A DNA stretch of 64,000 nt from Marinospirillum alkalitolerans (GCF_045055655.1 NZ_JBANFI010000002.1:375376-439375); one strand, 5' to 3'. Shown: positions 44,659-53,281, counted from the first letter of the stretch. Notes: generated by a model not told the origin, from the letters alone. Translations and numbers: made by a program.

Positions 44659-45921
44659 ATGACCCACTCCACCTCTTCTTCGAGTGACGCCAGCCCACCT
44701 TCGGCGCGCCCTTCCTCCACTGAATCGGATCAGCCAGCAACCGCCAGCGCATCTCATGCCACTCACCCGAGCGAAAGCGAACCGAGCCAGAGTGAATCGA
44801 TTCGGGGTGAATCGAATCAAACTCAACCTCCGCACAGCCAGCCTCCCGCCGCTGCAAGCTCGGCGAGGGGTTCGTCCCCTGCTTGGGGGTTGCTCTTGGT
44901 GGCGTTATTGGCTGGAGTGGGGTTGAGTATCGCGCTGGTCGTGGCCTGGTTAGGACATCAGCAAGCCCAGCAGAGTGAGAGCAGGTTGGTACAGTTGGAA
45001 CAGCAACACCAGCGCGCCACGGATGAGTCAGCGCATCAGCTCACACAGCTGAACCAAACCCTGGCCGCTGAGTTAGCGACCCAGCAAGCCGAGCTGGTGG
45101 CCATGCAAAGAGCCCAGCAACAGGCCTTGGCTGAGCTGCACGCTGGCCTGAGCCAGTTGCGCCAGCCGCGCTCAGTGGAAGCTGATTTGCGTGAGATCCT
45201 GCATGCTTTGCGCTTGGCTGAACAGCGTTTGGTGCTGGAGCAGGATCGAACAGGGGCTTTGTTTTTGTATCGCCGCGCCTTGGCACGTTTACAAGCCTTG
45301 AACCCACCGGGCAGCTTGAGTGCACAGGGTCAGCTGCGCGAAGAGCTGGAGCAAATCCAGGCTTTCCAGCCCGTTGCTTGGGCTGAACTGGCGCTGGAGC
45401 TGCAAGAGTTGGCTGAGCGCATACTAGAACAACCCGTATTGACTCAGGAAGCCTTAAGCGCAGGTCTTGCTGCATCCTCATCTGCGACAGATGCCGAGCC
45501 AGCCAGCGTCTGGTATCAGGCGCTCTGGCAAGAGCTGCGCAGTCTGATCGTGATACGTCATCACACCGCGCCAGTCCAGCCTCTTGAAGATGCCCAGCAG
45601 GTCGCCTTAGCACGTCAGCAGCTGGTCAGTTTACTGCAACAAGCGGCTTGGGCAGCCTTGCATCAAGAAGCCGAATTGTATCAGTCGAGCTTGAATCGCG
45701 CGGTACAGCGCCTTGACCTCTATCAGTCTGCCCCTTGGACAGACTGGTCCGCACGGGTCACTTATCTGGCAGCGCAGTCTTTCGAGCCTGGATTGCCAAG
45801 AACCGGTCAAGCCATTCTGGCGTTAGAGTCTTGGCTCGATGAACAGTTAGAGCGCACACCGTCTGAGGCTGATACCTCGGCCACAGAAGGTGATGCACTG
45901 CCACCAGAGGAGGCACGCTAA
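44659..45921 (+). CDS. hemX: HemX-type membrane protein
   Basis: 420 residues. The first 75 residues are low-complexity (Ser, Pro, Gln, Glu rich), then one membrane helix (AWGLLLVALLAGVGLSIALV), then a long periplasmic coiled coil rich in Gln and Glu (about 100-175) and a helical domain. This is the non-catalytic HemX that follows hemD in gammaproteobacteria, once annotated as uroporphyrinogen methyltransferase; no SAM-binding motif is present. Its exact role is unknown. It shares one base with hemY (TAATG). Confidence 0.86.
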   Translation: MTHSTSSSSDASPPSARPSSTESDQPATASASHATHPSESEPSQSESIRGESNQTQPPHSQPPAAASSARGSSPAWGLLLVALLAGVGLSIALVVAWLGHQQAQQSESRLVQLEQQHQRATDESAHQLTQLNQTLAAELATQQAELVAMQRAQQQALAELHAGLSQLRQPRSVEADLREILHALRLAEQRLVLEQDRTGALFLYRRALARLQALNPPGSLSAQGQLREELEQIQAFQPVAWAELALELQELAERILEQPVLTQEALSAGLAASSSATDAEPASVWYQALWQELRSLIVIRHHTAPVQPLEDAQQVALARQQLVSLLQQAAWAALHQEAELYQSSLNRAVQRLDLYQSAPWTDWSARVTYLAAQSFEPGLPRTGQAILALESWLDEQLERTPSEADTSATEGDALPPEEAR

Positions 45922-47159
45922 TGTTGCCTTTGTTGCTCCTCTTAGGTGGGATGATGTTGGCCGCACTGGCCGCCCAACTGCTTTTGGAAGGCTCAGGCTA
46001 TGTGCTGCTGGTCACGCCAGATGGTCTGATGAGTCTAGAAATGTCCTTCTGGACAGGCTTGATTCTGTTATTGGCTTTGCTGCTGGTGAGCTTCTTTGTT
46101 TTACGTGTGCTGGGCTGGTTAAGCCACCCGTTGCGTGGCCTGCATCTGCGCCAGCAGCGTTATCAGGCACAAGCGGCGTTGAAAACCACGGTGCGCGGTC
46201 TTGTTGATCTGGCCGAGGGCCGCTGGAAGCGCGCGCGCAAGCTGCTGGTGAAGGCTGCACCAAAAAGTGGCACACCGCTGATTAATTATCTGGCAGCGGC
46301 ACAGGCTGCCCACTATGAAGGGCTTGAAGAAGAAGCCGAACAGCTGTTGAAAAAAGCCGAGCAGAGTACGCCTGATGCCCGTTTGGCCATTGATTTCAGT
46401 CAGGCGCGGATTCAGCTTGATCAAGGCCACTATGAGCAGGCTTTAGCCACGTTGGTGCGCTTGTATGAGCAGGTGCCCAAGCATCCTCTGGTCCTGCGGC
46501 AGCTGCGCGATACCTATCTCACGCTGGGTGATTGGAAGCCCTTGCTGGCCTTGCTGCCCGCCTTGCGTCAGGCCAAGGTTGCCACCTCAGCAGAGCTGGA
46601 TCAATTGGAAGAGCGGGCTTATCTGAAGCGGATTGAAGACCTGCGTCACCAGTGGCATACAGGTGCAGCTGGGTCGTGCTTGCAAGAAGAAGTTCGTCTT
46701 TTTTGGCAGCATCTACCGAAAAAGTGGCGGGAAAAAGAAGCGATATTCAGCCAGTGGATAGGTTTGCTGTTTGATCTCCAGTCTTGGACACAAGCTGAGC
46801 AACTGCTCAGTCAGCGCTTGAAACAGCATTGGTCAAGTGAGTGGATTGAGCTCTATGGTCGTTTGCCAGCTGAGGTTGAGATCAAGCGTCGCCTGCTGCA
46901 AGCCGAGAAGTGGCTGCATGATCGCCCAGATGATGCCGCGCTGCTCCATGCCTTGGGTCGGATCAGCCAGCAAGCAGGCTTATGGGGTAAGGCACGCGAG
47001 TATTATCATGCCAGTTGGAGCATTCAGCGTTCAGGTGCCGTGGCGCTTGAGCTGGCACGCCTGCTGAAGGCCCTCAATGAACCCGAGCTGAGCCAGCGCT
47101 ATGAGCGAGAAGCGCTGGGCTTGTTGATTCAGCATCTACCCCGCCTGCCCCTGCCTTAG
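45921..47159 (+). CDS. hemY: HemY, TPR membrane protein
   Basis: 412 residues. Two N-terminal membrane helices (LLLLLGGMMLAALAAQLLLE; FWTGLILLLALLLVSFFVLR) and then tetratricopeptide-like helical repeats, for example NYLAAAQAAHYEGLEEEAEQ and AKVATSAELDQLEERAYLKR, ending ALHALGRISQQAGLWGKARE-like units. The HemY family always follows hemX in these bacteria and is thought to act in late haem or membrane assembly; it is not protoporphyrinogen oxidase despite the shared name. Confidence 0.88.
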   Translation: MLPLLLLLGGMMLAALAAQLLLEGSGYVLLVTPDGLMSLEMSFWTGLILLLALLLVSFFVLRVLGWLSHPLRGLHLRQQRYQAQAALKTTVRGLVDLAEGRWKRARKLLVKAAPKSGTPLINYLAAAQAAHYEGLEEEAEQLLKKAEQSTPDARLAIDFSQARIQLDQGHYEQALATLVRLYEQVPKHPLVLRQLRDTYLTLGDWKPLLALLPALRQAKVATSAELDQLEERAYLKRIEDLRHQWHTGAAGSCLQEEVRLFWQHLPKKWREKEAIFSQWIGLLFDLQSWTQAEQLLSQRLKQHWSSEWIELYGRLPAEVEIKRRLLQAEKWLHDRPDDAALLHALGRISQQAGLWGKAREYYHASWSIQRSGAVALELARLLKALNEPELSQRYEREALGLLIQHLPRLPLP

Positions 47160-47249
47160 ATAGTCTGAGCAGGGGATCAGAGGGCGTCTAGGAAACCTCT
47201 GACTAACTACGGCGCTGGGTGTGCTGCGTTGGAATTGGCCTGACCTGCG

Positions 47250-47266
47250 CTGATGACGCTCATCAG
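47250..47266. repeat. Small perfect inverted repeat between hemY and pilU
   Basis: CTGATGA-CGC-TCATCAG in the 113-base gap between the convergent genes. No T-run follows on either strand, so a terminator role is doubtful. Confidence 0.4.
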
Positions 47267-47272
47267 GAGCCC

Positions 47273-48400
47273 CTAGTCTTCTTCAAGGCTGAATTTGCTC
47301 GCGGCCTGTTCAAAGCTAGACTTCTGCTGACCTGCTTCAGCACTGCCGAGCTTGATCATCAGGCGCAGGTCATTCGGTGAATCAGCATGCTGGAGGGCAT
47401 CCTGCTCATTGATTTCACCTGCAGAATAGAGATCAAAAAGTGCCTGATCAAAGGTTTGCATCCCGATATCACGCGATTTCTTCATCAAGGCCTTGAGTTG
47501 ATGTACCTCGCCTTTACGAATCAAATCCGAGGCCAGCGGCGTGTTGAGCAGCACCTCGATGGCCGCCCGACGACCTCGACCATCTTGTGTCGGCACCAGC
47601 TGCTGGGCAATGATCCCCTTAAGATTGAGTGATAGATCCAGATAGATTTGCGCATGGCGCTCTGCTGGGAAAAAGTGAATCACCCGCTCCAGTGCTTGGT
47701 CCGCATTGTTGGCATGCAGGGTCGCCAGACAGAGGTGGCCAGTTTCTGCAAAAGCCAGCGCATACTCCATCGTTGCACGGGTACGGACTTCACCGATCAT
47801 GATGACATCGGGTGCCTGACGCAGCGTATTCTTCAGCGCGACTTCAAAGCTTTCTGTATCAATGCCCACTTCACGTTGCGTGACGATACTCTGCTTATGC
47901 TGATGGATAAACTCAATCGGATCTTCGATGCTGATAATGTGCCCGCGTGCATTTTCATTGCGGTACTGAATCATCGATGCCAGTGAGGTTGATTTGCCTG
48001 TCCCTGTTGCGCCAACAAACAGAATCAGCCCCCGCTTGGTCATCGCTAGATCCTGGATAATCTGAGGCAAGCGCAGGCTCTCCAGCTGGGGCACATCAAA
48101 TTCGATACGGCGCAGCACCATGCCCACCTGATTGCGTTGATAAAAAGCGCTGACCCGAAAACGCCCAATCCCTGAGGCGCTGATGGCAAAGTTGCATTCT
48201 TTATCGCGCTTAAACTCCTCGCGCTGCTCTTGGTTCATCACTCCAAGAACCAGTTCGCGGGCTTGATCAGCAGAGAAGCTTTGTTCTGTTAAAGGCAGCA
48301 GTTGACCATCAACCTTCATGCACGGCGGCATCCCAGTGGTGATAAACAGGTCAGAAGCCTTGCGTTCGGCCATCTGCTTGAGAAAATCGCTGAATCTCAT
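47273..48400 (-). CDS. pilU: Type IV pilus retraction ATPase PilU
   Basis: Hexameric ATPase that assists PilT in pilus depolymerisation. 375 residues. N-terminus FSDFLKQMAERKASDLFITT; Walker A GATGTGKST; the Asp box IISIEDPIEFIHQHKQSIVT; Walker B VIMIGEVRTRATMEYALAFA; His box CLATLHANNADQALERVIHF. The longer C-terminal tail after LLNTPLASDLIRKGEV marks PilU rather than PilT. The ATG used has AAGGA upstream; nine further in-frame codons precede it. Second gene of pilT-pilU, 30 bases after pilT. Confidence 0.94.
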   Translation of the reverse strand: MRFSDFLKQMAERKASDLFITTGMPPCMKVDGQLLPLTEQSFSADQARELVLGVMNQEQREEFKRDKECNFAISASGIGRFRVSAFYQRNQVGMVLRRIEFDVPQLESLRLPQIIQDLAMTKRGLILFVGATGTGKSTSLASMIQYRNENARGHIISIEDPIEFIHQHKQSIVTQREVGIDTESFEVALKNTLRQAPDVIMIGEVRTRATMEYALAFAETGHLCLATLHANNADQALERVIHFFPAERHAQIYLDLSLNLKGIIAQQLVPTQDGRGRRAAIEVLLNTPLASDLIRKGEVHQLKALMKKSRDIGMQTFDQALFDLYSAGEINEQDALQHADSPNDLRLMIKLGSAEAGQQKSSFEQAASKFSLEED

Positions 48401-48430
48401 ATGGGTGTATTCCTTTTCGTCATCCACTGC

Positions 48431-49465
48431 TTAGAAGGCATCAGGCTGCTTGGCTTTTTCGCGTGCCGTCTCACGGCTGACGAGCCCTTTGCTGAGCAGC
48501 TGCTTGAGACACTGATCCATGGTTTGCATGCCGACGGAGGCACCAGTCTGGATGGCCGAATACATCTGCGCGATCTTGTCTTCGCGTATCAGGTTGCGTA
48601 TGGCTGGGGTACCTATCATGATTTCATGGGCGGCAACACGCCCGCCCCCTTCTTTTTTCAGCAGCATTTGTGAGATGACGCCTTGTAAGGATTCAGACAG
48701 CATCGAGCGCACCATGGATTTCTCTTCAGCGGGGAAGACATCGACAATCCGGTCGATGGTTTTGGCCGCGCTGGTGGTGTGGAGGGTGCCAAACACCAGG
48801 TGGCCGGTTTCGGCCGCAGTGAGAGCAAGACGAATGGTTTCTAAATCGCGCATCTCACCCACCAGAATGATATCTGGATCTTCACGCAAGGCCGAGCGCA
48901 GGGCTTCAGAGAAGCCAAGGGTGTCACGATGAACTTCTCGTTGATTGACAAGGCATTTTTTTGATTCATGGACGAATTCGATGGGATCTTCGATGGTCAG
49001 GATATGGGCATTTTTACGCTCATTGACATAATCAATCATCGCTGCCAAGGTGGTGGATTTACCCGAGCCGGTTGGCCCTGTCACTAGGACCAGACCACGC
49101 GGTAGCAGGGATAGATTGCGGAAGATATCGCCCATTCCGAGCTGATCCAGTGTGAGCACCACCGAAGGAATCAGACGGAACACGGCCCCTGCGCCACGGT
49201 TATGATTAAAGGCGTTGACACGAAAGCGCGCCAGGCCGGGCAGCTCGAACGAAAAGTCGACTTCGAGAAACTCTTCATAATCGCGGCGCTGCTTATCATT
49301 CATGATGTCGTACACCAAGGCATGGACTTCCTTGTGCGACATGGCCGGAACGTTAATACGGCGAATATCACCATCGACACGAATCATCGGCGGCAGATCA
49401 GCAGAAAGGTGAAGGTCAGAAGCTTTCTGCTTTGCGCAGAAGGCCAGCAATTCGGTAATATCCAT
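48431..49465 (-). CDS. pilT: Type IV pilus retraction ATPase PilT
   Basis: Drives pilus retraction for twitching and DNA uptake. 344 residues. N-terminus DITELLAFCAKQKASDLHLS; Walker A GPTGSGKSTTLAAMID; Asp box HILTIEDPIEFVHESKKCLV; Walker B IILVGEMRDLETIRLALTAA; the C-terminal AIRNLIREDKIAQMYSAIQT is diagnostic for PilT. Divergent from yggS, the usual neighbour. Confidence 0.97.
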   Translation of the reverse strand: MDITELLAFCAKQKASDLHLSADLPPMIRVDGDIRRINVPAMSHKEVHALVYDIMNDKQRRDYEEFLEVDFSFELPGLARFRVNAFNHNRGAGAVFRLIPSVVLTLDQLGMGDIFRNLSLLPRGLVLVTGPTGSGKSTTLAAMIDYVNERKNAHILTIEDPIEFVHESKKCLVNQREVHRDTLGFSEALRSALREDPDIILVGEMRDLETIRLALTAAETGHLVFGTLHTTSAAKTIDRIVDVFPAEEKSMVRSMLSESLQGVISQMLLKKEGGGRVAAHEIMIGTPAIRNLIREDKIAQMYSAIQTGASVGMQTMDQCLKQLLSKGLVSRETAREKAKQPDAF

Positions 49466-49555
49466 AGCGAACCCTAGTCAAAGATCATCATTGATCGGTC
49501 CACCTATCTCTGAGGATAGATGGCAGCCCAGTTATCCAAAGACGAGTGTAAAAGT

Positions 49556-50281
49556 ATGTCGCCTTCTGTTATCGAAGAGCATATCGCAAAGGTCAGAGCA
49601 CAGGTAGAGGCAGCCTGCCAAAGAGTGGGGCGTCAAGCGAGCGAAGTCAAAATTCTGGCGGTCAGTAAGACTCAGCCTGCCGAGGCAATACGCCTTGCTG
49701 CCACTCAGGCACAGCAACAGGCTTTTGGCGAGAACTATCTGCAAGAAGCCTTAGAAAAGCAGGCCCTGCTCACCGATTTGCCACTTGAGTGGCATTTTAT
49801 TGGCTCCATTCAATCCAATAAAACGCGTGCGGTGGCAGAGCACTTTGCTTGGGTGCATACGCTCGCGCGTGAGAAAATTGCCCGGCGTTTGAGTGAGCAA
49901 CGGCCTCTGGATCTGCCTCCTTTGCAGGTGCTCTTGCAAGTGAATATCAGTGGTGAAGCCAGTAAAGATGGGGTGGCACCACAGGAACTTAAAGCCTTAG
50001 CGCAGCAGGTTGCGGCATTACCCCGCCTGAGTTTACGTGGCTTAATGTGTATTCCTGAGCCAACAGAGGATGCACTGGCGCAGCGTGCCGCTTTTGCGCA
50101 GCTACGCAAGCTGTTGATCGAATTGCAGCATTTAGATTTAGGGCATCCGTTGGATACGCTCTCTATAGGGATGAGTGCCGATTTAGAGGCGGCCATTGCC
50201 GAAGGCTCGACACTGGTTCGCATTGGTACTGCCATCTTTGGGGCCCGCCAGCGCGGTGCCGTTTCTTCTTCACACTTTTAG
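49556..50281 (+). CDS. yggS: PLP homeostasis protein (YggS/PLPBP family)
   Basis: Pyridoxal-phosphate-binding protein that buffers free PLP; no enzymatic activity known. 241 residues from this ATG, a TIM-barrel like the N-terminal domain of alanine racemase. The PLP lysine is in VKILAVSKTQPAEAIRLAAT; FGENYLQEALEK, EWHFIGSIQSNKTRAVAEHF and the phosphate-binding SIGMSADLEAAIAEGSTLVR are clear. An ATG 36 bases upstream (49520) has GAGG four bases before it and would add 12 residues; family length favours the one given. First gene of yggS-proC-yggT. Confidence 0.93.
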   Translation: MSPSVIEEHIAKVRAQVEAACQRVGRQASEVKILAVSKTQPAEAIRLAATQAQQQAFGENYLQEALEKQALLTDLPLEWHFIGSIQSNKTRAVAEHFAWVHTLAREKIARRLSEQRPLDLPPLQVLLQVNISGEASKDGVAPQELKALAQQVAALPRLSLRGLMCIPEPTEDALAQRAAFAQLRKLLIELQHLDLGHPLDTLSIGMSADLEAAIAEGSTLVRIGTAIFGARQRGAVSSSHF

Positions 50282-50292
50282 GATTGTTCAGC

Positions 50293-51141
50293 ATGACGAA
50301 TCACACTCAGGCTTCGACGCCGACTCTGGCTTTTATCGGGGCGGGGAATATGGCCACCGCCATGATTCGCGGTCTGGTTGCCCAAGGCTATCCTGCCGCA
50401 CGTATCTGGGCCACCAATCTGACAACCGAGCCTCTTGCCCAGCTGGCGATGCAAACCGGTATACATACCACGACAGATAATGATCTGGCTTGCCAGCAGG
50501 CCGATTTGGTTGTGCTGGCGGTGAAGCCGCAAATGATGGCAGAGGTGCTGCAGACCTTGCGTCCGGCGTTAGAGTTTAAGCGGCCGCTGGTGTTGAGTAT
50601 TGCCGCTGGCCTGACCAGTGCGACTCTGTTGGAGTGGATTGGCACTGATTTGCCGCTGGTGCGCGCGATGCCCAATACCCCTGCTTTACTGGGCGCCGGT
50701 GCGACAGGCTTGTATGCCGCGGCAGCGGTCACGGCTGAGCAGCGCACTTGGGTTGATCGGATCGCCAGTGCCATGGGGCAAGGTTTTTGGGTGGATGAAG
50801 AAGCCCAGATTGATGCGGTGACCGCCATCTCAGGCTCAGGTCCAGCCTATTATTTCTTGTTCACTGAGGCACTGGCCGCAGCGGGTCAGGCCTTAGGTTT
50901 GCGTGCCGATTTGGCTCAGGCCCTGGCCGTGCAAACCGCCGCTGGGGCGGGTCGTATGCTGGCTGAGTCTGGCGATGCCCCAGCGCTGTTGCGGCAGAAG
51001 GTGACTTCACCCGGCGGCACAACCGCCGCTGCGCTGGCCTGTTTTGAGCAGCAAGGTTTAGCTGAGTTGGTGGAGCAGGCCGCCCAGGCTGCTGCACAAC
51101 GCGCACAACAACTGGCAGATGAACTGAGTCGGCCCTGCTAG
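50293..51141 (+). CDS. proC: Pyrroline-5-carboxylate reductase
   Basis: NAD(P)H-dependent last step of proline synthesis. 282 residues. Rossmann motif LAFIGAGNMATAMIRGLVAQ; RAMPNTPALLGAGATGLYAA; the family signature in VTAISGSGPAYYFLFTEALA and the late LRQKVTSPGGTTAAALACFE. Starts 11 bases after the yggS stop. Confidence 0.97.
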   Translation: MTNHTQASTPTLAFIGAGNMATAMIRGLVAQGYPAARIWATNLTTEPLAQLAMQTGIHTTTDNDLACQQADLVVLAVKPQMMAEVLQTLRPALEFKRPLVLSIAAGLTSATLLEWIGTDLPLVRAMPNTPALLGAGATGLYAAAAVTAEQRTWVDRIASAMGQGFWVDEEAQIDAVTAISGSGPAYYFLFTEALAAAGQALGLRADLAQALAVQTAAGAGRMLAESGDAPALLRQKVTSPGGTTAAALACFEQQGLAELVEQAAQAAAQRAQQLADELSRPC

Positions 51142-51211
51142 CCCGCTCAACCCTTGCAGTCTGAGATGTCTTCTGCTCTGATGCGTGAGCAGAATCCACA
51201 TGGAGAAACAC

Positions 51212-51790
51212 ATGAGTACAGGTTTAGCCCAGATCATTCAGTTGGTCTTTCATCTTGCGACCTATCTACTGGTCTTGCGTCTGTTGCTGCATTTCAGCAA
51301 GGCGGACTATTTCAATCCCATCACTCAGGGCGTGGTGAAAGCCACCAATCCGGTGATCCTGCCCCTGCAAACCTTTCTGCGTCCGGCAGGGCGTCTTGAT
51401 CCGGCCAGTCTGGTGCTGGCGTTTCTGGTAAAAACCACCGGTATTTATCTGGCCATCACCGTGATGGGGGCTTCAGCCGGTGTGGGTAGCCTGGTGATTG
51501 GTGGTTTTACGGGTGTTTTAAAGGCGATTTTGGATGTCTACTTTTTTGCACTGATTATTTCGATCATCCTGAGCTGGGTTGCACCTCAGGCCAATCATCC
51601 TGGCGCCTTGCTGGTGTATCAGCTGACTGAACCCTTAATGGCACCGGTCAGGCGCTTTATTCCAAGTCTCGGTGGGCTGGATTTATCTCCTATCTTTGTT
51701 TTTCTGGGGATCCATCTGGCACGTCTGGTTTTGATTCTGCCTTTAGCGCAGGCGGCGGGCTGGCCCGTGGCACAGTTTATCGGCATTTGA
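51212..51790 (+). CDS. yggT: YggT family membrane protein (stop codon supplied by an inserted element)
   Basis: 192 residues, four or more membrane helices in two repeated halves, with the YGGT-type pattern FSKADYFNPITQGVVKATNP and the second half FALIISIILSWVAPQANHPG. Role in osmotic tolerance and membrane organisation is reported for some members. The ATG with GGAGA upstream is chosen among three in-frame ATGs. The last base of the final codon (ATT) and the TGA stop lie inside the TnpB element that begins at 51787. Joining 51786 to 53275 instead gives ATG-TAA, so the original protein probably ended in Met after the same 191 residues, and the insertion left it almost unchanged. Confidence 0.9.
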   Translation: MSTGLAQIIQLVFHLATYLLVLRLLLHFSKADYFNPITQGVVKATNPVILPLQTFLRPAGRLDPASLVLAFLVKTTGIYLAITVMGASAGVGSLVIGGFTGVLKAILDVYFFALIISIILSWVAPQANHPGALLVYQLTEPLMAPVRRFIPSLGGLDLSPIFVFLGIHLARLVLILPLAQAAGWPVAQFIGI

Positions 51791-51820
51791 CATCCTCTCC
51801 GGCCTAAAGGCCGAAGATTC
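51787..51820 (-). repeat. Right end of the TnpB element (hairpin, GAAT guide, TCAA cleavage site)
   Basis: On the minus strand GAAT (51820-51817), imperfect 20-base hairpin (51816-51797), AGGATG linker, TCAA (51790-51787). The 3' part of the guide-bearing omega RNA is expected to end in this hairpin region and continue into the flank. Confidence 0.85.
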
Positions 51821-51829
51821 CTACGGCGC

Positions 51830-53065
51830 TCAGGCGTAGCATGGAGCCAGTCCTGAGTCGCTTCGGTGGGTTCCTGCTGCTGGCGGCCTTGTTGCACCAC
51901 TCACTTCACAGGCTAGCCGGACGTGTCCCGCCCTTAAAATGTTGATCGCGCCGACAACATCAGCGTTTTCTTTCAATCCGCAATCCACGCACTCAAACAC
52001 CGACTGCGTTTTGCGGTTGGCAGCAGACACATGACCACAAGACGGACAAGTGCGACTGGTATTCTTTGGCGGTACGGCGATAAGCCAACCGCCATTCCAC
52101 TCTAGCTTGTAGTCCAGCTGACGGCGAAACTCAAACCATCCCTGATCAAGGATGGCCTTGTTTAGGCCAGATTTGGCGCGAACATTTCTCCCAGGCTGGC
52201 TGGCTGAGCCTGCTGCTGACCGACTCATATTGCGCACCTGCAAGTCCTCAATACACACCATCGCGTGGTTTTGGCTGATCGTGGTCGTGGCTTTGTGCAG
52301 GTAGTCGCGGCGTGCATTGCCGATCCGTGAATGAATGCGCTGAACTTTGGCTTTGGCTTTCTTCCAGTTGCTGCTGAATTTCACCTTGCGGCTCATAGCC
52401 TGCTGCGCCTTGCGCAAGGCTGTTTGGTGTTTTTTGAAGCTATCAAGGGGTGCCAGATGGTCTTTATGGTCGAATTCGGGCAAGGGGCGATCAAAGGTGG
52501 CGAAGCGGCTTATTCCCATGTCGATGCCCAGTGCATCGCCTTGAGCAATGGGGTTTTCGACCTCGCGCTCAGTCTGAATGCTGACAAACCACTTGCCGCA
52601 AGAATGGCTGACGGTGATGTTTTTCACCACTCCCAACACTTCACGGCTGTTGCGATAACGCATCCAGCCGAGCTTGGGTAGAAATAGGCGACTATTGCCT
52701 TGATCGAGCTTGCAGCCTTGTGGATAACGGAAACTGTTACGCTGGCCTTTTTTCTTAAAGCGCGGAAAGTCGGCTCGCTTGGCAAAAAAGTTGGCATAAG
52801 CACGATCCAGATCTTTAAAGGATTGCTGCAAGGCTTGTGAGGGGGTGTCAGTCAGCCAGCAGGTTGATTCATCAGCCTTCCATAGCGTGAGCTGCTTGCA
52901 CAAATCTGAATAGCTGAGCTTCTTTTCTCCCTGCTCGTAGCGTTCCTTCTGTAAAGCCAGCGCCTTATTGAACACGAACCGACAGGAGCCAGCAAAGCGG
53001 CGCATTTGCCGCTCCTGCTGCCCGTCAGGCCGAAGTTCGTATTTAAAGGCTTGCAGTCGTTTCAT
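51830..53065 (-). CDS. tnpB: RNA-guided endonuclease TnpB
   Basis: Nuclease that uses an omega RNA from its own transposon's right end to cut the empty donor site, helping the element persist; evolutionary ancestor type of Cas12. 411 residues, full length. N-terminal OrfB helix-turn-helix region (KYELRPDGQQERQMRRFAGS), the RuvC-like nuclease with Asp182 (ALGIDMGISRFAT), Glu273 (MVCIEDLQVRNM) and Asp369 (ENADVVGAINIL), and a four-cysteine zinc ribbon (C340, C343, C359, C362). All key residues are intact, so it is probably active. It starts at the ATG giving MKRLQAFKYELRP. The gene points opposite to yggT and xseA. The last 24 residues are Pro/Gly/Ser-rich and overlap the presumed omega RNA. 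Confidence 0.95.
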   Translation of the reverse strand: MKRLQAFKYELRPDGQQERQMRRFAGSCRFVFNKALALQKERYEQGEKKLSYSDLCKQLTLWKADESTCWLTDTPSQALQQSFKDLDRAYANFFAKRADFPRFKKKGQRNSFRYPQGCKLDQGNSRLFLPKLGWMRYRNSREVLGVVKNITVSHSCGKWFVSIQTEREVENPIAQGDALGIDMGISRFATFDRPLPEFDHKDHLAPLDSFKKHQTALRKAQQAMSRKVKFSSNWKKAKAKVQRIHSRIGNARRDYLHKATTTISQNHAMVCIEDLQVRNMSRSAAGSASQPGRNVRAKSGLNKAILDQGWFEFRRQLDYKLEWNGGWLIAVPPKNTSRTCPSCGHVSAANRKTQSVFECVDCGLKENADVVGAINILRAGHVRLACEVSGATRPPAAGTHRSDSGLAPCYA

Positions 53066-53210
53066 AACCTTAATATATTTTGAACCATGAAAAAATCAAT
53101 GATATTAGAGCATTATGGTCGCCATCTTATTTTGCATCCAGTTGCGGCGGCGCACTGATAGAAATCATTCGCCAATACATAGAGCAGCAGCAAACACCAC
53201 ATTAACAACG

Positions 53211-53227
53211 GAGCGGCGATGCCGCTC
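53211..53227. repeat. Perfect hairpin inside the left end of the TnpB element
   Basis: GAGCGGC-GAT-GCCGCTC, subterminal in the element between the AAAG-hairpin and tnpB. It may block read-through transcription from outside or be a second TnpA-recognition structure. Confidence 0.5.
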
Positions 53228-53238
53228 TAACCTTATAT

Positions 53239-53262
53239 CTCCGCCATGAATGACGGAGCTTT
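53239..53262 (-). repeat. Left end of the TnpB element (hairpin and AAAG guide)
   Basis: Minus strand AAAG (53262-53259) abutting a seven-bp imperfect hairpin (53258-53239). The TTAC target follows outside at 53278-53275 after a 12-base linker. Confidence 0.82.
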
Positions 53263-53281
53263 ACGGTTTTCTGGGTAAAAC

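Larger units (their letters stand above)
51787..53274 (-). mobile_element. Lone TnpB element with IS608-type ends, 1488 bp
   Basis: IS200/IS605-family element with a single gene (tnpB) and no tnpA. Right end (tnpB 3' side, minus strand): GAAT, hairpin CTTCGGCCTTTAGGCCGGAG, AGGATG, then TCAA at the very tip. Left end: target TTAC just outside (53278-53275), 12-base linker, guide AAAG, hairpin CTCCGTCATTCATGGCGGAG. These AAAG/TTAC and GAAT/TCAA pairs are the recognition code worked out for IS608. Removing the element joins 51786 to 53275 and leaves TTAC beside yggT with no duplication, as expected for single-strand transposition. Age and donor are unknown; a TnpA in trans would be needed to move it. 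Confidence 0.88.

Noticed and set aside
44659..45921. HemX as uroporphyrinogen-III C-methyltransferase
   Set aside because: No SAM-binding motifs. The name is a historical annotation.
45921..47159. HemY as protoporphyrinogen oxidase
   Set aside because: No FAD-binding motif; two membrane helices and TPR-like repeats identify the unrelated gammaproteobacterial HemY.
51830..53065. Calling the gene a transposase
   Set aside because: TnpB is not needed for transposition in IS608 or ISDra2; the intact RuvC residues and zinc ribbon point to RNA-guided nuclease.
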